Source of the DNA: Echria macrotheca
Taxonomy: Eukaryota; Ascomycota; Sordariomycetes; Sordariales; Schizotheciaceae
Length of the DNA: 64,000 bases
Reading direction: 5' to 3'
Assembly (NCBI GenBank): GCA_030411725.1
Contig: MU839828.1
Location: forward strand, 3,720,001-3,784,000
A program made the translations under genes and the position numbers. Under the pieces are notes generated by a model. The model did not search any database and was not told where the DNA came from. It saw only the letters and a list, made by a program, of their open reading frames with translations. Below are positions 11,827 through 20,032 of the stretch, piece after piece; position 1 is the stretch's first letter; every line of letters starts with the position of its first letter.

Positions 11827-11967
11827 TACGACCTTTAGGTCCTGACCTTCTGATCAAACCTTCAGATCCAAAATTGAATAGGCCCACTAAAATAAAGCCA
11901 ACGTACCTTTTTCAATCTGAGGACTGTCTGATCTGAGCGAAAGAACGGACCCTAAGGTAGCCAGGGT

Positions 11968-12198
11968 AAAATCCTGTTTGTCGACTCCGGCTCGTACATG
12001 CTCACATCCACCCTCACCATCCCCGGCAGCACCAAGATGGTTGGTGAGGCGTGGTCACAGCTGGTAGCTGTCGGTCCCTACTTCCAAGATGCCGCCCATC
12101 CCAAAGTCCTCATCCGGGTCGGACAAACTGGTGAGATCGGCACGGTCGAAATGCAAGATCTCATCCTCACCACCAAGTACCACCAAGTCGGCATATGA
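11968..12198 (+). pseudogene. GH55 (exo-1,3-beta-glucanase) gene fragment
   Basis: About 76 codons read as an internal piece of a glycoside hydrolase family 55 protein: LFVDSGSYMLTSTLTIPG, then GEAWSQLVAVGPYFQDA, then VLIRVGQTGEIGTVEMQDL. These match the parallel beta-helix repeats of fungal GH55 glucanases, as I know the family. The fragment has no start, no signal peptide, no catalytic region, and ends in a stop after TTKYHQVGI. Nothing else of the roughly 750-residue enzyme is visible on either side, so this is a relic left by deletion or recombination between the P450 and the Tri14-like gene. Confidence 0.75.
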
Positions 12199-12285
12199 CG
12201 AAACCATGAAGAATGAATTGGAGGATCAGCCGCACTACACAAATGCCAAAGCATTACCTTTCTGCGAATGCGTTCAACATCTATT

Positions 12286-13413
12286 CTATCCGGACTTTAG
12301 CAACTGCTCGATCTGGTCTGTGATATCCGGCATAGGAAACGTGGTCCTATTGCCGGCCACGGTCCCCAAAACCCACGGGAAATCCGTATAGTCAATAATC
12401 ATATATATCGACCCCGGATATCCGATCTGTACCGCTGCTGTCACCACGCCGCCATCATACAGCGAGCCCTTTGGAGTCGGTATGGTTCCCAAGTATTCAG
12501 CTGTCTGCCACGTCTTGTCTCCGGACCTTAAAACCTGGACGCCAACGCGATTGACTGCTACCAACAGCACCTTCCCTCCGTACCTGGGCGGGAGATAGAC
12601 CGCGTCCGTACCGTTGTAAAATACGGGCGGGATGATCGGCACATGCACCGGCTTCCCGACGTCGTCTCGCATGTCAAACCTGTAGAGGTGCCCATCTCCG
12701 TCATTGGAGAGGAGTATCTCCGTTCCAGGCACCGCGGCAAGCCCGCTGAACCCCTTTTGCGTCGTCGGGGGCATTGGGTCGGGGAGATACCAGTTCCTGA
12801 CGGCTCTGCCGTGCTTGTCGACCCTTAATACGGTGCCAGGCCAAGTGCCCACGATGTACGTGTTCCCCCGGCGGTCGGTCTCGACGTCCTGGAACCCGCC
12901 GTACTTTCCGTGAGTGAGCTCTGTGATGTTGAGCGTCCATAATAATGTTTCCGTGTTGGGGTTGTATTTCATGATGAGGTGGTCTCCCGAAAGGTCGGCG
13001 CCTGCGGTTGCCCACTGCTTGGCAGGGTCAGATAGGATGGTGATGAGGCCCGTGGAGGAGTCCCAAGCTACACCGCCGATGTGGTCTAATCCGGTATAGG
13101 AAGTTCCGGGGAACGAGAGCAGCGAGACCATGGTCGATGTGTAGGGGTCGTAGATGGCGACGGTGGCGTTCCAAAGCGCGCCGAACCAAACTGTACAAGA
13201 ATTGGTGTCCCAATCAGCATTTTCAGGGTAGAGTTGGAAGTAGTCGATATTAAAGGTCCCGGAAAAAGGAGGACAATCTTTTGGAGGGTGAGCCAAGGAT
13301 CGATGAGGGAGACGGGATGAAGGCAAAGCGTAGGTGATTTGGAGGAGTGGTGCAGTGAGGAGGAGGAGAATATGGAGGGCAAAGACCGGGATAGGGAAGA
13401 AGGGGGTAGCCAT
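12286..13413 (-). CDS. Secreted six-bladed beta-propeller protein, Tri14-like
   Basis: A single exon of 375 residues starting at the ATG whose first base is 13413; the frame stays open further upstream but without ATG. Signal peptide with a long hydrophobic core (FALHILLLLTAPLLQITYA). The mature protein has propeller-like repeats: GLDHIGGVAWDSSTGLITILSD, GFQDVETDRRGNTYIVGTWPGTVLRVD, GFSGLAAVPGTEILLSNDGDGHLYRFDM. This layout resembles SMP-30-type propellers and the Tri14 family known from trichothecene clusters, whose biochemical role is unsettled. No other trichothecene gene is nearby, so a cluster function is not implied. Two N-glycosylation sequons (NAT, NGT) are visible. Confidence 0.7.
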   Translation of the reverse strand: MATPFFPIPVFALHILLLLTAPLLQITYALPSSRLPHRSLAHPPKDCPPFSGTFNIDYFQLYPENADWDTNSCTVWFGALWNATVAIYDPYTSTMVSLLSFPGTSYTGLDHIGGVAWDSSTGLITILSDPAKQWATAGADLSGDHLIMKYNPNTETLLWTLNITELTHGKYGGFQDVETDRRGNTYIVGTWPGTVLRVDKHGRAVRNWYLPDPMPPTTQKGFSGLAAVPGTEILLSNDGDGHLYRFDMRDDVGKPVHVPIIPPVFYNGTDAVYLPPRYGGKVLLVAVNRVGVQVLRSGDKTWQTAEYLGTIPTPKGSLYDGGVVTAAVQIGYPGSIYMIIDYTDFPWVLGTVAGNRTTFPMPDITDQIEQLLKSG

Positions 13414-14682
13414 GATTTTGATGCTAATGTTTTTCTTGAATTGCAGTTGGAGCGATTCCTGTAATGCAAAATAGTTGTGAATCGAGCTCACATTTTCTTA
13501 TATTGGATGGAATTGATGAAGGTTCGTTTAGCGCCGACGTGACGGACCTATATATCGAGGTTGTGCTACTACTGTCCCCCGCCCTCTGGGACTTCGGGGC
13601 ACATTGTCCCGACCTATCCAAGTCTCGGGGCCGTCCGGGGTAGTAGTTTACTGTCTGGGTCACTTGCTCGGGACCTTTCTGATTGGCCCTTCTCTAGCAT
13701 CCTAACCCTAACACGTTTGGGTTGGGGGCCGGTGGTTTTTGCTGCTGTCGGAGGCACGTGCGCGCAAACACACACACTAGACTCACGCACCTGTAAGGCT
13801 TTTCTTTTCGGGAATTTCTCTCTAGTTTTGGTAGTAGTGGTAGGTACGTAGGTAGCATCATGTTTTGAGGTGAAGAACAAGGGGGTGTTGGATAATGCAG
13901 GGTATAGTATGAACAGTGTGATGTAAATTTGAAGGATCTGAATAAAAATAAAATATTTGGGCCTGTAGACAAGGCGATGAACAAGTTGAGGTGCGTGAAT
14001 GCGAGGCTTTTGTCTCTTGTCGTGCCCCGGTGTGCCCTGACCGGTCGACTTGGTGACTCTGGGCTAGCACCAGGATTTATTACGATGAGCGATAAGTCGA
14101 GCAATTATGGCAAGTTCTGCATGTTGTTTGCGTGTGATATGGAAAGGTTGTCCTCCGGGACTAGTCGCGGGCTACCCATTACAGTTCATATCCAAAATCG
14201 CCTCTTAAGGTTGAGCAACGCAGTTTCACCCCAGCAAGAAAACCCCACGGTGGCCAGATTAGCTGCCCGCGTGAGCCGCCTGGTGATTTGATCGCTTCCC
14301 ACATATAGGGATGGAAGCCACATCTCGTTCCTTCCGTTTGCTTGAAAGTCACGGGCAGAGGGCAGCATTGAGCGACGCAGGGGCCGCCTTCTGTCACCTT
14401 CTTTGAATGCTGGAGTGAATGCTGGAGTTGGGTACTTTAAGTCCACGATCCTTCAGCGGAGGAGCCAGAGCTCTCTTCCTTCTTCGCCCCACAACCTCCC
14501 ACTTCGACTCTCGCATTCTACCTTGGATCCTCTGCTCTACACCTCGACTCGCGCTTCCAAACTCCGCCTCACCATTCCTGCTTTGCCATCTACGAGCACA
14601 TCAACCCGTTCATCCAGGTCAATCAATCAAGTACGTCCCCCGTTCCCCCTTCAACACTGCCTCCCGATCTAACTCTAGAAGA
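13414..14682. other. Intergenic region
   Basis: No supported gene. Near 14634 a plausible 5' splice donor (GTACGT), and at about 14670-14678 a CTAAC...TAG acceptor, outline a leader intron of the broken secreted protein gene that follows. Confidence 0.45.
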
Positions 14683-15032
14683 TTGTTCCCCTCCAAAATC
14701 CTCATCACCATCACCACCATCTTCGCCCTCTCCGCCAACGCCGTCGTCGTCGACATCTTCCACGACGACCATTGCAACGAACCCGCCGGACAGTGCAACG
14801 TCTGGGACAGCACGTGCGCGCCGACGGGCAGCTTCTCGTCAATGCGCATCGTGACGGCCGGCGGCTCGGGCCAGAGCTTCGAGCCCACAGCCAGAATAAC
14901 TGCGCATCCAAACCTGGCAATAAATGCGTCGGCGCGCACGCTGTCACAGGAGCTTGCCTCACCGTGAAGAACTCCAAGGGTGCGACTAATGCTCTTGGCT
15001 CCTTTGCTGAGGGCTGTGGCAAGCACGAGTGA
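14683..15032 (+). pseudogene. Broken gene for a small Cys-rich secreted protein
   Basis: The reading frame encodes a clear signal peptide (FPSKILITITTIFALSANA) and a Cys-rich mature chain with seven Cys spread over about 95 residues, ending GSFAEGCGKHE. Two defects are visible. The expected initiator is TTG at 14683, where the local sequence is ATTG instead of ATG, consistent with a one-base insertion. Around 14880-14895 the protein continues in another frame (first half ...GQSFEP, second half SQNNCASKPGNKC...), so a one-base indel splits it. No intron fits the shift. Either a recent pseudogene or two assembly errors. The family is unrecognised; it looks like a fungal effector-type secreted protein. 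Confidence 0.6.
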
Positions 15033-15417
15033 GGTATTAGGGGCTTGGTCTGGACAGGGAGTTGAGCATGGCATGGTGGTCGGCACATGGAATATTTTGG
15101 GTGGATGATGTCTCTGCAGGTGAGGAGGAACGCGCTTGGAGGCAACGTCTGATTGTTTCATGGCGCTGGTTTTGTTTTGGGAGATTATAGCTTGATCTCG
15201 AGCGCAATACAATCAAATACCTTATTGCTGGGCAGATTGCTTTGTTGCATCTGTCACTGCTCTGTACCGCGTAGCTAAAGAACCCGGGCCATCTCCCGAC
15301 TGTTGCCACATGCACAGCAGGCCCAGTCCTATCGACCACAACGAGTTCTTTTTACCACGCCCATCGTATATACACACCTTCCCTCCTTCATCAACTCCGG
15401 CCCCAGAATCCCTCCCC

Positions 15418-16292
15418 TCAAACTTTGATGGTCACCGCAAAAACTCCCTACCCCGCCCCTACATACGCCACATTCTTGTCCTTCTCTATCCTCCCAAACG
15501 TATAGCTCGTTAACCCCTGCACCGTCGCTATTACCGTCGACCTTATCGGCACCGCCGGATCGATCTCGATTAACGAATTCTTACCATTTGTCGCTAAGTA
15601 AATCTTTCTATTAAGCTTAAAGTACAAATTATCGCCTATTAGGTTTATCTATAACGTCGTCACCGTCCCCGTAGCCTTTACCGTAATGCTATCGATATTT
15701 ACCTTATAAAAGCTATTACGGAAAATGTTAGTACACTACAGTACACCGTCCTTAACTTTAATACTGTCGATACCGAAAAGGATAACGCCTAAGGGAGCTA
15801 TAGTAGGGTCCTTGATAGCTTCCAAGTAGGTACCCGTATTGACGTCGAAGCAATAGACGGAGCCCTTTCCAGCATTAGTAATAAAAACGGTACTATTATC
15901 GAGCATAGTAAGCCCATTAAGGTTAAAGGCTTCGGTAATGGTTTTGATAAGGCTGGATTTGGGTATAATATTAGTAAATTTGACTTTATAGATACCCTTG
16001 CCGCTGATAACGGCGAAGAGATCGGGTATGTATTCGCCGATGCCGTTAAGGCCCGTAGCGCCCGTGACTTAGAGGGCGGTGGAGGAGGTCTTTTTTTCAG
16101 GGTTTACGGCGTAAAGGTTGTTGCTGTTCATGTTGGTGGCGAGATGATGCTGTTGGGGCGGATGGCGACGTTCTTGATGGAGGTGAGGCGGACGATTTGG
16201 GTTGCCGCGGATTGGCGCTGCGAGAGGGAGGGTGCTGCCGTCGTCAGGGTGGCGAGTAGGCTGGCGCCGAGGAGGCTTTGGAGGTGGAACAT
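15418..16292 (-). pseudogene. RIP-mutated secreted beta-propeller (SMP-30-like) pseudogene
   Basis: On the minus strand a start at 16292 opens a signal peptide (MFHLQSLLGASLLATLTTAA), followed after a frameshift near 16140 by a propeller-like protein: NSNNLYAVNPEK, then PDLFAVISGKGIYKVKF, then FNLNGLTMLDNSTVFITNAG, SVYCFDVNTGTYLEAI, and IYLATNGKNSLIEIDP. At least four in-frame stops interrupt it, each explicable by C-to-T change (CAG or CAA to TAG/TAA, TGG to TAG). The original stop is at 15418-15420. From about 15480 to 16090 the DNA is poor in CpA/TpG and rich in TpA while CpG remains, the classic footprint of repeat-induced point mutation. The N-terminal third is not mutated. Confidence 0.8.
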
Positions 16293-16878
16293 GTTGATGG
16301 CCTGCGGGACTCGGATCCGAGGTTGGTGTTAGTGGCGGGTTAGAGATGGGATTTCCAGGCGATAAGAGGGGATCAGGACGTTTTGAGGGATTGGAAACGC
16401 CTGAGGGAAACGCTATTCCCCTCTCCTTACGGCGCCGGGGTCAATTCGTGACATGGCGCCGGTATAAAGGGTGGGTCTTGGGAGGTCTGCAAGGACTGTG
16501 GTTAGGGTCCATACTTGCCTTCTACGGTGAAACAAACATCATATTGGTTCGTCCTCTCCCATCGAATGTGGCCTTCTCGGCTGAGCCCATCACGGCCACG
16601 GACAGTATTGAGTTTTGTTTCTGGTACGATGATACCTTGCCCACAGCAGGCTGCTTTCACCGGTCATAAGCCTGGATGGAGAGGGTCCAAAGCGTGGCAG
16701 GAAAGGAAGTTGTCTCAGGCCTTCACCGGAGTTCCTCTGGGGGAGTCCCTGCAGCCAAGAGGCATCTCGAGGATAAAAGGAGGACTCAGGGGCCGTCTGG
16801 AACTCTTTTGTCCTCTTCAACCTCTCAGACGCACACTTCAACAACACACCTCGCTACCAAACTCAACCCTCGCTCAAA
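16293..16878. promoter_or_regulatory. Promoter region of the Cys-rich secreted protein gene
   Basis: A TATAAAG box lies at 16463-16469 and a second TA-rich box (GGATAAAAGG) near 16771-16780, with a CT- and CA-rich leader up to the ATG at 16879. No other gene is seen here. Confidence 0.4.
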
Positions 16879-17247
16879 ATGAAGGCCACCCTGATCCTCG
16901 CTGCCATCTCCCAGGCTGCTGTCCTGGTCGCCTCAGCCGCCACGCCTGCCCCTGAAAGCACCGGACCCACGGGCATTCCGACCGATGTCTCCGTCGCTGA
17001 GAATGCGCCGGGGAAGATCTTTGCCACTGTTAATTTCACCCGCCTTTCTCTCTCAACTGAAACTGTGCTGTGATTCACAAGCTGATACTAGTATCACTGA
17101 ACAGGTGGCAACGGCACCGTCGGAGCGGAAGCTTACTGCGGTGGCTTCTCCATTCCCGGATGCCGCTCGTATTGCGGCAACCATGGCTTCCTGTGCTACA
17201 CGTGTCTTGTGGACTGGTGCTACTGCGATAACCAGATCTGCTTCTAA
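16879..17247 (+). CDS. Cys-rich small secreted protein; exon junction unresolved
   Basis: Exon 1 starts at the ATG at 16879 (CAAA context) and encodes a signal peptide (MKATLILAAISQAAVLVASA) and a Pro/Thr-rich stretch. The C-terminal exon, from about 17105 to the stop at 17245-17247, encodes a compact domain with eight Cys (YCGGFSIPGCRSYCGNHG ... CYCDNQICF), reminiscent of a knottin or defensin-like fold. A clear acceptor (GAACAG) precedes it, but every GT donor I find in exon 1 is in phase 0 while the Cys-rich frame needs phase 1. So the gene uses a non-standard donor, has a frameshift, or is decaying. The Cys-rich frame is much more protein-like than the alternative. Confidence 0.5.
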
Positions 17248-17569
17248 TTAACTTCGTGTGTGCAGGGAAGCGACCGACTGTCTTTAACTGTGCCAGATAC
17301 CTGGCAGATAGCAAATCAGACCGAGATATCTCAACTGGTTCCGCGTTCAGTTTCAACATGCGGGTTATGACATGCTCCTGACAAGTGCAACGTGTAGGGA
17401 GGATGGCTAACAATGGAAGAAGAGAGAAAATAAGCCACATTTATGAATTATTCGGCACATTGAATTATGCATTTCCTCCATTTGCAGTTACTTTCGGGTT
17501 CCCGTAATGTTAGAATCTCCCCGAGCGTTGCGGTTTAAACCGCCAAGAGGGTTAGGCCTAATATAGTTA

Positions 17570-17613
17570 GAGGATATCTCGCCTCACTGTAGGATTTGTC
17601 TTTTCTCACTGTA
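17570..17613 (+). repeat. Left terminal inverted repeat of the MITE-like element
   Basis: 44 bases beginning GAGGATATCTCGCCTCACTG and ending CTCACTGTA. It matches the reverse complement of 18151-18194 with one mismatch. Confidence 0.9.
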
Positions 17614-18150
17614 ATTTCAAAAAATCCCCATACATAACCCTAACCCCCACAACAACCCAGCCAAAAAGGTACATCCGCCAAATCGTCCACCCAAAATTCT
17701 ACCGCTCCGCGCATCGCAATCAATCGACCATCACAACAGCAACAAACCTCACTACGCACAACCACACAAAACCATCACGACTTTCGCAGCTACTACAATA
17801 ATTTCGCAAAGGTAAAGGCAATTAAATCATACCACACTTGCTATAATTAACTACCTAACTACCTGCAGATGGAAGCTAACAAGACGTAAAAGGGTTCAGG
17901 ACTTCAAGGCGCTCAGTCAGCGGCGCGCCCTCCTAGGCCTGTATCTTATCGCTTCCTTATCGGCTAGACTAGATGGAACCGATTCCAATCGACGATTACA
18001 GCGGAAACAGCAGATTTAAACGAATCTGGCCTCGTTACGATTGCAAGTACTAACAGCAGTAGAAGGGTGATAAATAACCGACCTGCGACAACCTTCACCG
18101 CCTGCCTGTAATGGCTTAGTAGGTGGAAAAGTGGGGCAGATCAGATGTAC

Positions 18151-18194
18151 TACAGTGAGAAAAGACAAATCCTACAGTGAGGCGAGACATCCTC
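18151..18194 (-). repeat. Right terminal inverted repeat of the MITE-like element
   Basis: 44 bases, the inverted partner of 17570-17613, followed directly by a TA dinucleotide that pairs with the TA before the left repeat. Confidence 0.9.
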
Positions 18195-18425
18195 TATAGT
18201 TAAGTTTACTTCAGGGCCACGCCTGTTATGAAAAGGCTCGCCCCCTGACGGAGGAGTTACCTCCTCTATCTCAATCAAGTTCATCACGTTATTGCAAGCT
18301 CACAGTATCTATTTGTGACCATTGCATTGGTGAGGCTTTACGGTGCCTTCGAACCGTAACACCGAGCATCCCATTATCCGTCTACTTATTCCGTCACCCC
18401 TCTCTCTACCCAACTATACGTTGTA

Positions 18426-19176
18426 CTAAACCAGCGTTATGATTCTATCTTCCCCTCGTAGAAGCCGGTCTGATCCTTCGGCCAATCGCTTCACCTCCAT
18501 CGCACCTACCCCTCTCCTACGAAATACATCTGTCCGCTGATCATCTTGCTCTATCAGGAGGTAGTATATTTTAGAGAGTGACCCGTCCAGCTTGTGCCAG
18601 TCCTTAACATCCAATACTGGCATGATGAATCCTCTGCTCGCTTGATTTTTAGTAGTGCTGAGATCCCACGTTGAATCAAGGTTGAGGTACCACTGGCGGT
18701 CGTCGATACTCGCCGCTTTCGCTGTGTCAAAGAAGATGGGAAACGTCGCCATATCCAAGTAGTTCCACCCTCTATTCCAACCTTCAACATCCTGCACTCT
18801 GAGCGGGTAGACTAGGGCCTTGAGGCAAAGAAATGCTGACGTCACCCTCCCGGGTGTTGTGAGGTTTCAAGATGCCCAGTGTATTGTATGTAATCCAACT
18901 TGAATCAAAAGCGATCCAGGACCATGAGGGTCCACGATACTCCTCGGGGTGTTGGGCGTCGCCGGCGTCCCATAACAGTTGTGGCAGCAGCTTTGTTGAC
19001 CAGAGCCCGGCGACATACTGTGAATCCCCAAGCTTGGCGTGAATCAGGCGGGCGATGCCTATGATGGCAACAGGGCGGTCGGAAAAGCGAGTGAACTCGC
19101 ACTTCGTATAAGCACAAACAAATAACGTTACTATAGTCGTCAGCGACTCCATCCGTACCGCATCCTTCTCTAACAT
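18426..19176 (-). pseudogene. HET-domain protein gene, C-terminal remnant with frameshift
   Basis: The upstream frame (about 19150-18850) reads YTKCEFTRFSDRPVAIIGIAR, YVAGLWSTKLLPQLLW and YRGPSWSWIAFD. These are the blocks that follow the HET domain in fungal heterokaryon-incompatibility-like proteins. At about 18845 the protein moves to another frame (TSAFLCLKALVYPLRV ... WDLSTT ... GSLSKIYYLLIEQ) and continues to a stop at 18426. The N-terminal HET domain itself (AxSHxWG, RPWF) is absent; sequence beyond 19180 is AT-rich and non-coding. So both a 5' truncation and a one-base frameshift are present. It lies 230 bases from the MITE-like element. Confidence 0.75.
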
Positions 19177-20032
19177 GGCACAGTAATAGTATAGGTTTGA
19201 AATTAATTTGATTAGTTGCTTTTAGCTTATTTTGGGATTTTTGGCAAAGCATAAGTTGCTCAGCTTTAGTGATTGGGCTTTCCGGCCCAAGTCACACGTA
19301 CACCTAGTACGTATATACGTCGTAATTAAAATTATTACCTGGAAGCCATTCTTACAGATTACGCGTCGTCTACTTTCCATCGATGGGAAAGTTTAGCCGG
19401 GGTAACTGAAAAGGGGCCTCTAAGGCTATGCGGCGGCAATATACCAGATTACCCCAGCTCAGGGGAGAATTAGGGAAAGCTCAGGACAAATCAGCCACAG
19501 CTCACCCCAGCTCACCCCAGCTCAGGATTGCGAACGAAAAAGGAAATTTCGTGTGCCCAGATTCGTCGCATAAAACCAAGCTGTTTCACAGTTGCAGAGT
19601 TGGCCTGGCAAATTGCAAATATCGCCTTGAACCCTTGTAATAACTAAAGCAAACAGCTAGCAGAGACGGTTTCGATGGCTCCACGACTCGCTCCGTCCCA
19701 AAGAGAACAGATGCATCCTATGATACTCTGCGAGTTACCTAACGACATGAAAGCCGCACCCGCCGAGTGCGGTGAGCGCGCAGTCCGCAGAATCCGATCG
19801 AGATTTCGATGAGTCGGAACTACGACGAGCTCCCCCAAACCACGCCGGCTGCGAGCCGAAGATAGCCCCCTTATACATTAAAGATCCAAAATCTTCTTCC
19901 AGCTACTATGGCGCTATTCCCATTCCTCTATAGCGCTGTTTCCGTCTCCTTGCAATCGAGGCACCGGAGTTGAATTGCAGACCCGTCAAATTCCGTCGGA
20001 ATTGGGGCTCCCGGAAAGGTCTGGAACCGATT
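19177..20032. other. Intergenic region, AT-rich then a short CCCCAGCTCA repeat
   Basis: 19190-19345 is AT-rich and may be debris of the truncation of the HET pseudogene. At about 19452-19525 the words CCCAGCTCAGG and CACCCCAGCTCA recur several times. No gene is supported. Confidence 0.4.

Larger units (their letters stand above)
17570..18194. mobile_element. 625-bp MITE-like DNA element with 44-bp terminal inverted repeats
   Basis: Left repeat 17570-17613 and right repeat 18151-18194 are inverted copies differing at a single position (GAGGATATCTCGCC against GAGGATGTCTCGCC). A TA dinucleotide flanks each end (17568-17569 and 18195-18196), consistent with the TA target duplication of the Tc1/mariner/pogo superfamily. 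Each repeat contains CTCACTGTA twice, 22 bases apart, possibly a doubled transposase site. The interior holds no transposase-length frame; about 17875-17990 reads weakly as protein but is interrupted. A non-autonomous element; the autonomous partner is not in this window. Confidence 0.8.

Noticed and set aside
13690..13716. CCTAACCCTAA telomere-like words here and at about 17634-17645
   Set aside because: Only one to two repeat units each, not arrays; likely chance.
19450..19530. CCCCAGCTCA repeats considered as a CRISPR-like or satellite array
   Set aside because: Irregular spacing, few copies, and CRISPR arrays are not expected in fungal nuclear DNA.
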